DNA from: Phycisphaerales bacterium
GTDB lineage: Bacteria; Planctomycetota; Phycisphaerae; Phycisphaerales; UBA1924
Reading direction: 5' to 3'
Assembly: GCA_029260495.1 (NCBI GenBank)
Contig: JAJDDD010000016.1
Location: forward strand, 62,001 to 126,000
Length of the DNA: 64,000 nucleotides
Below the pieces are notes generated by a model. That model worked only from the letters and a program-made list of their open reading frames with translations, was not told the DNA's origin and did not search any database. A program made the position numbers and the translations under genes. Below, in pieces: positions 45,831-54,955 of the stretch; position 1 is the first letter of the stretch, and each line of letters opens with the position of its first letter.

Positions 45831-46039
45831 GGGAATCTCCCGCGTGCGCTGGCTGGCCTGTGGTCAGAGTAGAGCCCCGTGGCGTGCGGGGCCATCGGTC
45901 GGGTGAGTGTGGAGAAGAGAGGCGCGGGTGGATTATTTCTAACTGGTTTGGTGGCAAAGGCTTAGTCGAAAGAGATTTGTGGCTGGCTAGCGGATGACGC
46001 TTTGGGCGAGAGGAGCGTCGCCCGAGGTAGCATGGCGGG

Positions 46040-47512
46040 ATGGATGTGCTTTCGTGGTGGCCGGCGGTGTCGGCGGGGTTGGTGGTTCTCTTGCAGCTTG
46101 CGTTGGCGCTGCGCATTTTGATGCGCCGGCAGCCGCTCGCAAATACGCACGCATGGCTGCTGCTGGTTTTGTTTCTGCCGGTGGCGGGGGCGGGGTTGTA
46201 TGTGTTGATCGGTGAGAATCGATTGGGCTCTCGGCGTCTGCGGCGGTTCGAGAAGGCAGCGGCGGAAGTGGAGCCTTACGCGACGCGACTGTGGAAGCAT
46301 CGAGAGCATCGATGGGATGATGACGAAAAAAGATTCTGGCATTTGGCGCGTCTGGGGAACAACATATGCAATGCGCCCGCGCTCATCGGAAATGACTTAC
46401 ATCTGCTGGCGAGCGCAAGCGAAGTGCTTGAGGCCATGATCGCGGATATCGACAGCGCGGAATCCTACTGCCACCTGCTGACATATATCTTTCAACCGAC
46501 TGGGAAGGCGGTCGAGGTTGCGGAGGCATTGATGGGAGCGGCAAGCCGTGGGGTCGAATGTCGCTTGGCGGTTGACTCTGCGGGGAGTCATGCGTTTCTT
46601 GAAAGCGAACTGGCTGCAAAGTTGCGCGAAAATGGCGTTGAGATTCTTGAGATGCTCCCGGTGAGCTTCTTTCGTTTGCTGTTCGCGCGGATTGATTTGC
46701 GCAATCATCGGAAGATGTGCATTGTTGATGGGAAGGTTGCATATTGCGGATCGCAGAATGTGACGGATGAAACCTTTGGCCCGCGGGGGCGGAACGGGGT
46801 TGGCTCGTGGGTAGACGCGACGGTTCGATTGGAGGGGCCGGCGGCGCAGGGGCTTTCGCTGCTGTTTATCAGTGATTGGAACTCGGAAGCAGAGGCGAGG
46901 ATCAGCGATTTGGATCGATATGTTCCGCCAATGGACGTTTTCCGGGAGCAGGACGGAGCGCGAACGTCAGCGGTGCAGCTCCTGCCGTCTGGGCCGGGGC
47001 TTCGGCCGCGAGCGATTCAGACGATGTTTACAACAACGATGTATGCGGCCCGCGAAGAGATCATCATGACGACGCCCTACTTCGTTCCCGATCCGACGAC
47101 GCTGGCTGCGCTGATGAGCGCTGCGTCTCGGGGGGTGGAAGTGACGCTAGTGTTGCCGAAACGAAACAACAAACGCCTGGTCGCAGCGGCGAGTCAGTCA
47201 AGTTATGAGGATTTGCTTGAAGTGGGGGTTCGAATTAAGCATTACAGCGCCGGGCTTCTGCATGCGAAAACAGTGACGGTTGATCGGGATATCGCGTTGA
47301 TCGGGTCGGCGAATCTGGATCAGCGTTCGTTCTGGATTAACTTTGAAATCACGCTGGCGGTGTATGACACAGATTTTGCAAGTCACCTGCGATTGTTGCA
47401 GAAGCAATACATGGGCGATTCGGATGGCGTGAATCTGGCGGAATGGAAACAACGCGGCATATGGCGGCGTGCCAGCGAAAACATAGCGCAGCTTTTCAGC
47501 CCGCTGCTTTGA
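46040..47512 (+). CDS. cls: cardiolipin synthase
   Basis: 490 residues. Two N-terminal membrane helices (about 5-25 and 35-55) precede two phospholipase D domains with HKD motifs: NHRKMCIVDGKVAYCGSQN (about 221) and LHAKTVTVDRDIALIGSAN (about 410). The enzyme joins two phosphatidylglycerols to form cardiolipin in the inner membrane. Length and motif spacing match ClsA-type enzymes. The last 17 bases overlap the 3' end of the convergent MBL-fold gene. Confidence 0.93.
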   Translation: MDVLSWWPAVSAGLVVLLQLALALRILMRRQPLANTHAWLLLVLFLPVAGAGLYVLIGENRLGSRRLRRFEKAAAEVEPYATRLWKHREHRWDDDEKRFWHLARLGNNICNAPALIGNDLHLLASASEVLEAMIADIDSAESYCHLLTYIFQPTGKAVEVAEALMGAASRGVECRLAVDSAGSHAFLESELAAKLRENGVEILEMLPVSFFRLLFARIDLRNHRKMCIVDGKVAYCGSQNVTDETFGPRGRNGVGSWVDATVRLEGPAAQGLSLLFISDWNSEAEARISDLDRYVPPMDVFREQDGARTSAVQLLPSGPGLRPRAIQTMFTTTMYAAREEIIMTTPYFVPDPTTLAALMSAASRGVEVTLVLPKRNNKRLVAAASQSSYEDLLEVGVRIKHYSAGLLHAKTVTVDRDIALIGSANLDQRSFWINFEITLAVYDTDFASHLRLLQKQYMGDSDGVNLAEWKQRGIWRRASENIAQLFSPLL

Positions 47513-48407
47513 AAGGCGTCCAGAGTTCACCGGGGTGAGCGCGAATGATGCGTTCGTTGTCGGCGCGGGCGGCGCGAAGGAGCCTGCGCATGGGTTCATC
47601 GGGATGTTCGTCGCTGAGCTCGAACGTGGAATGATGCACGGGCAGGAGATGGTCGGCGCCGAGGGCGCAGAACATGGACCACACCTGTTCGGGCGTGGCG
47701 TGGGCGTGTTCCCAGGGGTCGTAGGCGCCGATGCCGAAAATCGCCAGCCGGATCGATTCGAGCGCATTGAATGCGTGCGTGACAGCGGTGTCGCCAGCAT
47801 AGAGGATGCGGTCAGCGTTGTGTTCGAGGAGGTAGGCGTTGACGCCGCGTCTGCGGTCGAGCACCATGCGCGCCCCCCAGTGGGTTGGCTGGAGAGTTTG
47901 AATCGAGACACCGTCATAGTTCAGTTGCTGGCCGCAGGGGAGTTCGATGACATCATTAAAGCCGGCGGGAATGAGCCGGCCGGTGCGTTCAGCCGTGATG
48001 ACGGTTGTTCGCGGGCAGGCAAGGCGCCGGAGTGTTGGGCGGTCAAGATGATCGAAGTGAGCGTGGGAGATGAGGATAAAGTCGATGGGCGGGAGCTTCG
48101 TTGGGCAGAGGGGAAGGGGCAGATCGCGCCCGATGCCGATGGTGCGCCGGCCGACTCGGACGCCGATGCGATCGGAGAAGACGGGGTCGGTGAGTATCCA
48201 CCGTCCGCCGATATGGAGAAGCGTGGAGGAATGGCCGAGCCAAATGGCGCCGAGCGTGTTGGGGGCGGGGCAGAGTGACGCAGCGGGAGTGGGTGTGTGC
48301 AGTTGGGCGTTGTTGCGGCGCAGCGAACTCGCGAGATGGCGCGGGTAGCGTCGCAGACCGGAGCGAATCATGCGGGCGAGCTTGGTTGGAGGGAATGGCG
48401 CGTTCAT
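47496..48407 (-). CDS. MBL-fold hydrolase, NAPE-PLD/UlaG-like
   Basis: 303 residues. Metal motif ISHAHFDHLDRPTL (H-X-H-X-D-H), then ILYAGDTAVTHAF and LPVHHSTFELSDEHPDEPM, which match the phospholipase D-type or UlaG-like subgroup of metallo-beta-lactamase-fold proteins. The N-terminal stretch LGHSSTLLHIGGRWILTDPVF is also typical. No signal peptide. The convergent overlap with cls raises the possibility of a shared lipid theme, but that is only inference from position. Confidence 0.87.
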   Translation of the reverse strand: MNAPFPPTKLARMIRSGLRRYPRHLASSLRRNNAQLHTPTPAASLCPAPNTLGAIWLGHSSTLLHIGGRWILTDPVFSDRIGVRVGRRTIGIGRDLPLPLCPTKLPPIDFILISHAHFDHLDRPTLRRLACPRTTVITAERTGRLIPAGFNDVIELPCGQQLNYDGVSIQTLQPTHWGARMVLDRRRGVNAYLLEHNADRILYAGDTAVTHAFNALESIRLAIFGIGAYDPWEHAHATPEQVWSMFCALGADHLLPVHHSTFELSDEHPDEPMRRLLRAARADNERIIRAHPGELWTPFKAAG

Positions 48408-48452
48408 GCGCGCAGATGATAGGCGGGCGAGTTGAGCGGTGTTGGGCGGGTT

Positions 48453-49415
48453 TTACTTGCCCTTCCAGGCGAGGCGTTTGGGGAGTTTGCCTTTGGATGC
48501 GATTTTGAGAGTGATTATGGCATCGAACGTGTTAGCTATCAAAATGACAATCAACGCTGTTAAGACACCAGCGATAATCCCACCAGAAGTTGTTGCTGCG
48601 ACGGCTCCGGCAAGAAAGGCGAAGCCCAACACAAACAAGAAGCCAATAGCCTCAAGCACACCAATAAAGTGATTTCCAAGGTAAGCATCTCCCAAGCCCG
48701 GTAAGAGCAGTGACAATAGAGCGGGCGTACGGGGCTTAATGAACTCTTCGCTGCACTCCGAACAGTTGTAGTGTTTGTGTTGCACAGGCGTGCCGCATGT
48801 GGTGCAGAGGGAATCGCAAGGGGCATGGCTTGGAAAAGCGAAGCTGGGGTCTTGAACTTGTGCTACTCGGGACCTGACATATTCTCTTAAACTCTTTCGA
48901 TCGCGACTGGGAACACCAGAAAAGTTAAGCGTGCCCGAGCCTACAAGCTTAAAACGAAGAGAGCTGGAAAGTCTTCCGGCGCCGAATTTTTTCATACGGT
49001 CGTAGGGAATTTGCCACATCATGGCTTTGGCGCGACCTTCGCCATCACTGCTCACGAGAATGACTCGATAGTTTGTAAACAGAAAGAGGGTGCGATTGAT
49101 GAAAACAGACCAAATGCCCAATAAGAACTGTTCAAGAAAACTATTAAGTGTTCCCTTGGTGATGAACTCAATGCGTTCACCAGGGTAGAGAAGATATTCC
49201 AGCCGCGGCTCCACGCTCTGCAGCATGCGCACGCGGCGTTTGACGTCGCCGGCGGCGCCCATGCCGGTCGTCTTGGGGAATATGTTGTGCCAGTCGTAGG
49301 CGTCAAGCTGCGTCAGCGTCACGAGTTCCCGGCGTATTTTTTCATTTTCAATTTCAGCCAGGAACTCTTCTGCGGAACCGGTGTTCACGCTCTCACTTGA
49401 TTCGATCATGCTCAC
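48453..49415 (-). CDS. membrane protein with PH-like domain and zinc ribbon
   Basis: 320 residues. The N-terminal half contains a bacterial PH-like segment (LLYPGERIEFITKGT, LFLFTNYRVILVSSDG, MMWQIPYDRMKKFGAGRLSS). A zinc ribbon follows (CTTCGTPVQHKHYNCSECS, about 206-224), then two or three membrane helices (about 235-305) and a basic C-terminus. No named family is certain. Two more small zinc-ribbon membrane proteins lie within 4 kb. The next gene, 45 bases downstream on the same strand, is the MBL hydrolase. Confidence 0.78.
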   Translation of the reverse strand: MSMIESSESVNTGSAEEFLAEIENEKIRRELVTLTQLDAYDWHNIFPKTTGMGAAGDVKRRVRMLQSVEPRLEYLLYPGERIEFITKGTLNSFLEQFLLGIWSVFINRTLFLFTNYRVILVSSDGEGRAKAMMWQIPYDRMKKFGAGRLSSSLRFKLVGSGTLNFSGVPSRDRKSLREYVRSRVAQVQDPSFAFPSHAPCDSLCTTCGTPVQHKHYNCSECSEEFIKPRTPALLSLLLPGLGDAYLGNHFIGVLEAIGFLFVLGFAFLAGAVAATTSGGIIAGVLTALIVILIANTFDAIITLKIASKGKLPKRLAWKGK

Positions 49416-49509
49416 GATATGGATCTCCGGCGTTCTGCCTCACCTCTACAGATGAACGCCTGAGCATCGTACAGTTAACTAATCAATCGAGTGTTCGAAT
49501 GTGATGTTC

Positions 49510-51033
49510 TTACGGACACGCGCCCCACTGGCCGAGCAGGAAGGCGAGATCGCCGGAGCCGACGTTGCCGTCGCCGTCAAGGTCTTCTACTCCGCCGGGA
49601 TTGCCCCAGGCGCCGAGGATGAGGGCAAAATCAGCAGAGCCCACATTGCCGTCTCCGTCGAGGTCGCCGGTGCAGGCGTTGATGACTTCACCCATCAGCA
49701 TGACGAGGCGCACCGGCTCATCGGGCGCGTCGGAGTTGATGGTGAGAAAGCCTGACATCACACCCGGAGACGACGTGTCCATCGTGATGATGTGCATGTT
49801 GGAGGCGCCGCCCGCGTCGTCGGTGAAGGCGCCGGCTGGCGCGGTGAATCCCGCCGGGGCGGTGAGCATGTAATCCAGCGTGTCAACGCCAGCCGCTGTC
49901 CACAGCGCAACGTCGCCGTCGTTGGCGACCGTGAGATTGAGCATGGCTGAGCTGTCCATCGCGACCTGGCCGAAATCAATAATGGTGTCGGAGGTGATCT
50001 CGGAAGGAACGCGCATGTTCATCACGACGGGGAGGTGCCCGCCTGAGACTGCGGACGTGACGAGCGCCTGCGCGATCGTGGCGCCGACCATGGTGTTGCC
50101 GGCGATAGTCATCCCGACGTTGAAGCTTGTGCCATCGTTGCCCCATGAGCGATAGGAGTGGTTGGGATCATCCCAGTCAGTGGTGCTGTAGGGGAAGGTG
50201 GGATCGCCGATGTAGTCGAACCCGTCGCCATCAAGAAGATCAGCGCAGGCAAGGAGTTGGTCGTGGCGGTCATCCATGCCGCCTGCGCCGGCGGGATCCT
50301 GCGTGTGCACAAAGCGGAACGAGCCATTGTTGTTCCAACTGCCCGGCGTTGAGATGGGGTCAAACAGGCGGCCGTCGTTGTTGGCCTGTGAGTTGGTCAT
50401 CTCTCCATAGGCCAGTTGGTTGGAGGACTGGATATTGAAGTCGCCTCCGAGCACAAACTTCCAAGTTAGGGGGAGCGACTCTGCGTCAGTGCGGATGGCC
50501 TGCGCTTCGAGGAGCCGGCGAGCCTGATCGTCGCTGCCTGAGCCTGCTTTCATGTGCGAGGAATAGCAGGCGAGGATGGCGTCGTCAGCGGTGTAGCCTT
50601 TGAGTCGAACGTCGTAGCGGTTGACATCGCGCGGGTGATTGGGTGGTCCGCTGCCGACCGCGACAACGGTCATGCCCAGGAAATCCACCCGGGTGGTGCG
50701 ATAGAAGAATGCGTTGTCCGTGTCGTTGCCGTTGCTGAATGGGGCGGCGGCCCAGTCGCCGGGGCTACCCGTAGCAGTGTTGAGGATGTTGAGGAAGTTG
50801 GTGACACCCGACGCGGAGAGAAACTCCTGGCCGATGAGGATGTCGGGCGCGAGTGACCGACCTTCGAAGACGCCGTAGATCGCCGTGCCGAACTCATTGA
50901 CCCGGCCAGCGGAATAGTTCGTGACATTCCACGTCGCGACGCGGAACTGCGCGTATGCGACGGGGGCGATCGCGGAGACTGTCAGCGCAGCCATCACAGC
51001 GCAGAAACAACGACGAATGAGACAGTGACGCAT
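49510..51033 (-). CDS. secreted endonuclease/exonuclease/phosphatase-fold protein with dockerin-like tail
   Basis: 507 residues. Signal peptide about 1-29 (APVAYAQ). EEP-fold catalytic part: FRVATWNVTNYSAG, ILIGQEFLSASGVTNFLNIL (metal glutamate), FVLGGDFNIQSS (D and N) and a C-terminal GGHLPVVMNM (final histidine). An Ig-like anchor domain follows (about 330-445: IIDFGQVAMDSSAMLNLTVA). The C-terminus has GDLDGDGNVGSADFALILGA and EDLDGDGNVGSGDLAFLLGQ between ACTGD and GACP, a GC-type dockerin. A secreted nuclease or phosphatase is likely. Confidence 0.9.
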   Translation of the reverse strand: MRHCLIRRCFCAVMAALTVSAIAPVAYAQFRVATWNVTNYSAGRVNEFGTAIYGVFEGRSLAPDILIGQEFLSASGVTNFLNILNTATGSPGDWAAAPFSNGNDTDNAFFYRTTRVDFLGMTVVAVGSGPPNHPRDVNRYDVRLKGYTADDAILACYSSHMKAGSGSDDQARRLLEAQAIRTDAESLPLTWKFVLGGDFNIQSSNQLAYGEMTNSQANNDGRLFDPISTPGSWNNNGSFRFVHTQDPAGAGGMDDRHDQLLACADLLDGDGFDYIGDPTFPYSTTDWDDPNHSYRSWGNDGTSFNVGMTIAGNTMVGATIAQALVTSAVSGGHLPVVMNMRVPSEITSDTIIDFGQVAMDSSAMLNLTVANDGDVALWTAAGVDTLDYMLTAPAGFTAPAGAFTDDAGGASNMHIITMDTSSPGVMSGFLTINSDAPDEPVRLVMLMGEVINACTGDLDGDGNVGSADFALILGAWGNPGGVEDLDGDGNVGSGDLAFLLGQWGACP

Positions 51034-51351
51034 TCAGCTTCTCTCCTATTTGAGAGCCCGTAGATTTGGTTTTCCAGATACTCGCGCTAGGGCTCGGAGA
51101 AAACAATAGCCTGCATGGATGTCAAAACTCTGCGCAAAATTGGCTGTTCAGCGAGAAATGAAGGCTCACCCGCCTTCGCAACCCTGACATAATGCTTACA
51201 TTGAGTTCAGATCATGGAGGAACGCCGATAAGCAGGATTGGGCGTCTCCTCGGGAGGCGGAGATGAGACAGGCTGGGGCGCACAGTGGCGGGGATGATTT
51301 CCGAATAATGCCAGGGGAGGGATGTGAACTGATGCAACGAAGCGAGGAAGT
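51034..51351. other. divergent intergenic region
   Basis: 318 bases between the dockerin-tagged nuclease-fold gene (minus) and a PH-domain gene (plus); it should hold both promoters. CATAAT at 51188-51193 resembles a -10 box, but no matching -35 was found. No RNA gene, repeat or small gene was recognised. Confidence 0.5.
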
Positions 51352-51981
51352 ATGACGTCAATCATTTGTGACAGATGCGATCGTGAACTGGATGTCGCAG
51401 GGCATGAGCCCGGGACGAAGGTCGAATGCCCCCATTGCGGGGATGTGAATATCGTTCCCGACGCTCGTGACACAACGGCGCGCACAAGGGGGAGGGCAAC
51501 CAGTGAATCTGCCACGAATGTGCGCGAAAATGAGCGCACGTTGTTGGTGGTTCGGCCGTCATATTGGCGCAGTCAGCCGATCAGGTTTGCGCTGCTGGCG
51601 TTTGCGCCTCTGGCGCTCAATGGGGGGCGCGTAGCGATGGGGTGGACAGCAGCGAATGAGCCTTGGTGGATTGGATGGGGGATTGTGCCGCTGGCGGGCT
51701 GGGTTGTTCTGGGTGCGTTTTGGTTTCGGAAGGCGATGTTTACGTCGCTGACGGTGACAAATGAGCGGACAATCAAGCGGGATGGGTTCTTCAGCAAGCG
51801 GACCAGCGAGGTTCACCATCGGGATATCCGCAATATCGAAGTTCAACAAAGCGTTATGAATCGCGTGTTCAATGTTGGAGCGATTGGCATATCGAGCGCA
51901 GGGCAGGATGATGTGGAGATTCGGACAGCTGATGTGCCTCAGCCCGAGCGGATCCGCCGGATTATTGACAGACATCGGTAG
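51352..51981 (+). CDS. zinc-ribbon and PH-domain membrane protein
   Basis: 209 residues. N-terminal zinc ribbon (C6-X2-C9 and C26-X2-C29: ICDRC, ECPHC), a polar linker, two membrane helices (about 80-97 and 108-122) and a YdbS-like bacterial PH domain (about 125-205: SLTVTNERTIKRDGFFSKRT, EVHHRDIRNIEVQQSVMNRV). These domains are membrane-attached and of unknown function. AGGAAG precedes the ATG. It stands alone on the plus strand, about 100 bases from a smaller zinc-ribbon protein gene. Confidence 0.82.
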   Translation: MTSIICDRCDRELDVAGHEPGTKVECPHCGDVNIVPDARDTTARTRGRATSESATNVRENERTLLVVRPSYWRSQPIRFALLAFAPLALNGGRVAMGWTAANEPWWIGWGIVPLAGWVVLGAFWFRKAMFTSLTVTNERTIKRDGFFSKRTSEVHHRDIRNIEVQQSVMNRVFNVGAIGISSAGQDDVEIRTADVPQPERIRRIIDRHR

Positions 51982-52086
51982 CGGCAGATTGGATAATTTT
52001 ATCTGAGAGGGTGAGCCCTGGTTGTCGATATACTTGATCAGGCACGATGTCTGTAATTTTTTGAGGAATTCAGGGGACGAGCTGGC

Positions 52087-52404
52087 ATGACGCTCATTGA
52101 GAAAGTTCGGTTGCGGCTGCTTGTCATTGTGGTCGGGATTCCTCTGGCGGCTTTTGCGACGATTTCGCTCGGGCCTTCGTGGCTGGCGACGCTGCCGGTG
52201 GTGGGGGTGGTGGTGCTTGCGATGGCGCGCACGCTGAACACAACGTCCAGCAAGATGGCCAAGCCAATCTGCTGGACGTGCGGCGGCGATCTTTCGACGG
52301 AGCCGGGCGGTGCGATGGGGGTTGTGTGTCAGGAGTGCGGGTCTCTGAATCAGCAGTCCTCACTCCAACAACACAAGCAGGCCGAAGAGTCTGAGCGGGT
52401 ATAG
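52087..52404 (+). CDS. small membrane protein with zinc ribbon
   Basis: 105 residues. Two hydrophobic helices (about 8-28 and 33-48) then a C-terminal zinc ribbon, CWTCGG and CQECGS (four cysteines), and a short polar tail. No family recognised. It follows the PH-domain protein gene by 105 bases on the same strand, and its ribbon type resembles that gene's N-terminal ribbon. Perhaps both are parts of one membrane complex, which is inference. Confidence 0.62.
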   Translation: MTLIEKVRLRLLVIVVGIPLAAFATISLGPSWLATLPVVGVVVLAMARTLNTTSSKMAKPICWTCGGDLSTEPGGAMGVVCQECGSLNQQSSLQQHKQAEESERV

Positions 52405-52437
52405 CGCCGGCCGGAATAATGCCGAAACTGCTGCTTG

Positions 52438-53193
52438 CTATTCGAAATGCTGTGAGGCGATTGTTTGCCGGAGGGGTTGGATGAGGAGGGGGAGAGCTTT
52501 TTCCTGGCTCAACTCTTCGGCGTAGGTCGTGAGTTGCTTAAATACCTCGGGGAGTTGGCGGATGTCATCGGGGGCACCGATTCGGCGCACGATGACGTAG
52601 ACGCTGATGGCTTCCTCGCGAAAGCGCCCTTTGCGCACCTGACTGGTCGATGTGCGGGCTTTGACCTCGAAACTTGCCTGGAATTCACATGTAGGCGTGA
52701 GCGAGACTCCGACCTCTGGTGAAACATTGATGGCGGCGCCATTTTCTGAATCAGCGAGGGCGGCGAGGGGGCTTCCTCTGAGCAGGGCGTCGCGGATGAT
52801 GGCGTGATGATTTCCCTTGGTTTCAAAGTCGAACCCGAAGACGACTTCGAGATGGGAGATATCCAGCGCGTTGATGGTAAGAAAGGAGGGGGCGAGCTGA
52901 ACGATAAGGTTGTGCAGCGCGTACGCCTGTTCGAGGGAGTCAGGGTTGACGAAACCGGCGCGGATATTGTTTCGGCGCAGTGAAATCCACTGCTGGGGGC
53001 CGCCGGCGCGCTGGGCGGATTCGAGCGCGAGCTCTTCTTCATATCGACGGAATCGGCGCAGATCAGGAACGCTGCGGCGGAGGCGCTCGAAGAGATCGAG
53101 AACGGTCTCGCGATTGGTCGGCAGGTCCATGCGGACCCCGATTTTTGAGTTGATGTAGAAGTCGGAGCAGAGCGCCCCAAAGCTTGTCGTCAT
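52438..53193 (-). CDS. conserved-looking protein of unknown function
   Basis: 251 residues from the ATG at 53193 (GAGAGG 9 bases upstream). The open frame extends to 53319 but that part overlaps the divergent gene. No signal peptide, membrane helix or catalytic motif. The N-terminal half is helical and charged (TVLDLFERLRRSVPDLRRFR), the middle has LDISHLEVVFGFDFETKGNH and DALLRGSPLAALAD, and the C-terminal half is beta-like (CEFQASFEVKART). It looks like a soluble protein; I do not recognise the family. Confidence 0.7.
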   Translation of the reverse strand: MTTSFGALCSDFYINSKIGVRMDLPTNRETVLDLFERLRRSVPDLRRFRRYEEELALESAQRAGGPQQWISLRRNNIRAGFVNPDSLEQAYALHNLIVQLAPSFLTINALDISHLEVVFGFDFETKGNHHAIIRDALLRGSPLAALADSENGAAINVSPEVGVSLTPTCEFQASFEVKARTSTSQVRKGRFREEAISVYVIVRRIGAPDDIRQLPEVFKQLTTYAEELSQEKALPLLIQPLRQTIASQHFE

Positions 53194-53262
53194 GGATTTT
53201 GACCTCTCTTCTCCGCGATCAAGTTTAAGGAGGGGGTCCGGGATTGTCGATGCGGGAAGGTG

Positions 53263-53667
53263 ATGATTAATTACACAAGCGATTGGCGGGCGAAAACAGG
53301 CGTTATTCTCGGAGCGCATGCTACCGGGGCGATCGCTCTGGCGGCGTGGCTGGGCTGGATGACGCTGGCGGGATGCGAGGAGAGCGGCTCAGAGGCGACG
53401 CGGATATCCGCACTGAGCGATACGGAGAGGGGGGCGTCGGCGAGCACTGCCGCTGCACATAGAACGATCAATGGGATGTGCCCGGTCTACCCTGAAGAGG
53501 TGGTGGATGGTGCGACCGTTGTGGAGTGGGAGGGAGAGCGGATCGGGCTGTGCTGCGATGAGTGCGTGCATGAGTGGGACAACTGGTCCAATGATGCGCG
53601 CACAGAGTACGTGGATCAGATGACGATCCAGCCGACGATTCTAGCGAATGTCAACGAAGTCGAATAA
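53263..53667 (+). CDS. lipoprotein with YHS-like metal-binding segment
   Basis: 134 residues from the ATG at 53263 (GTG at 53260 is an alternative). The N-terminal hydrophobic region ends in MTLAGC (C38), a plausible lipobox. The C-terminal part has INGMCPVYPEEVVDGATVVE and GLCCDECVHEWDNW, resembling YHS domains (CPV followed by a CC-X2-C), which bind metals. Possibly a periplasmic metal-handling protein. No transporter is adjacent. It is divergent from the unknown gene, with about 70 bases between the starts. Confidence 0.62.
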   Translation: MINYTSDWRAKTGVILGAHATGAIALAAWLGWMTLAGCEESGSEATRISALSDTERGASASTAAAHRTINGMCPVYPEEVVDGATVVEWEGERIGLCCDECVHEWDNWSNDARTEYVDQMTIQPTILANVNEVE

Positions 53668-53680
53668 GCGCGGCTGATTT

Positions 53681-54913
53681 TCACCACAGTGTGCGCACGC
53701 GGATCGTTTCGGGGATATTTCTGGAGGCGTCGGCGATGGCTTGAGCCTGGCTGCGTTCGACGTCGAGGATGACGTAGCCGTGGTGGGGGTCGGATTGCAG
53801 GTATTCAGCTGAGATATTGACGCCGCGGTCGGCGATGATCTGGTGGAGCTTGGAGAGCACGCCCGGGACGTTTTGGTGGTAGTGGAGAATGCGCTGGTTG
53901 TCCTGGTGCAGGATGGGCAGTTCAACTTCGGGAACGTTCAGAGCGGTTGTGGTTGAGCCGTTATTGGTGAGCTTGATGAGCTTGGTTGCGACTTCGTCGG
54001 CGATCGCTTCTTGCGCTTGTTCGGTGCTGCCGCCAATGTGGGGTGTGAGGATGACGTTGGGCAGACCAGAGAGTGGGCAGGAGAAGGGCTGGTCAGCGGA
54101 CTTGGGCTCTACCGGGAAGACATCGAGCGCGGCGCCGGCGATATGACCGGAGCGAATCGCATGGGCGAGAGCGTCAAGATTGACGACGGCGCCGCGCGAG
54201 TTGTTGATGAGCAGGGCGCCGGGCTTCATGCGCGCGAGTTGGTTGGCGCCGAGCATTTGTTCGGTTTGGCTGGTGGCGGGAACGTGGAGGGAGACGGCGT
54301 CGGCGCGGGCGAGGAGATCTTCGAGTGGATCGACCTGCTGAGCGTTGCCGATCGGCAGACATTTGACGACGTCGAAATAGAGGACGCGCATGCCCATTGC
54401 TTCGGCGAGGATGGAGACCTGGGAGCCGATGCGTCCGTATCCGATGACGCCGAGCGTTTTGCCGCGGACTTCGTGGGAGCCGACAGCGGATTTGTCCCAC
54501 TTGCCCGCGTGCAACTGGGAGGAGCGATCACAGAGTCGACGGTTCAGCGCGATGATCTGGGCGATGGTCATCTCAGCGACGGAGCGCGTGTTGGAGAAGG
54601 GCGCGTTGAAGACAGCGACGCCGTTGGAAGCCGCGGCGCTGAGATCGACCTGGTCGGCGCCGATACAGAAGCAGCCGATTGCGAGAAGGCGCGGCGCCTG
54701 GGTGAAGAAGTTTGGATCGACAGTGGTGCGCGAGCGGATGCCAAGCAGGTGTGCGTCCTGCGCGGCGTCAAGCAGTTCATCGGGATTGAGGGCGCTGGGG
54801 AGGTGTTCTACGGTGTAGCCGGCATTGGTGAGGAGATCGGCGGCGCTTTTGTGGACGCCCTCGCAGATAACGGCTTTGATCTTGTGTAATGGAAATGATG
54901 TGGCGCGTGTCAT
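53681..54913 (-). CDS. serA: D-3-phosphoglycerate dehydrogenase
   Basis: 410 residues, the size and layout of E. coli-type SerA. First step of serine synthesis from 3-phosphoglycerate. NAD-binding LGVIGYGRIGSQVSILAEAM, catalytic arginine in INNSRGAVVNLDALAHAI, catalytic histidine in LTPHIGGSTEQAQEA, then a C-terminal ACT domain (about 335-410: VPGVLSKLHQIIADRGVNIS) that should give serine feedback inhibition. It lies 42 bases downstream of the nucleoside transporter on the same strand. Confidence 0.95.
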   Translation of the reverse strand: MTRATSFPLHKIKAVICEGVHKSAADLLTNAGYTVEHLPSALNPDELLDAAQDAHLLGIRSRTTVDPNFFTQAPRLLAIGCFCIGADQVDLSAAASNGVAVFNAPFSNTRSVAEMTIAQIIALNRRLCDRSSQLHAGKWDKSAVGSHEVRGKTLGVIGYGRIGSQVSILAEAMGMRVLYFDVVKCLPIGNAQQVDPLEDLLARADAVSLHVPATSQTEQMLGANQLARMKPGALLINNSRGAVVNLDALAHAIRSGHIAGAALDVFPVEPKSADQPFSCPLSGLPNVILTPHIGGSTEQAQEAIADEVATKLIKLTNNGSTTTALNVPEVELPILHQDNQRILHYHQNVPGVLSKLHQIIADRGVNISAEYLQSDPHHGYVILDVERSQAQAIADASRNIPETIRVRTLW

Positions 54914-54955
54914 TTTGGTCAGATTCTCTTTCGGCTTCTCATTCGGCTCATCGGG

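Noticed and set aside
54011-54889. 292-codon plus-strand frame
   Set aside because: Antisense to serA; composition is acidic and repetitive, as expected for the opposite strand of GC-rich coding DNA.
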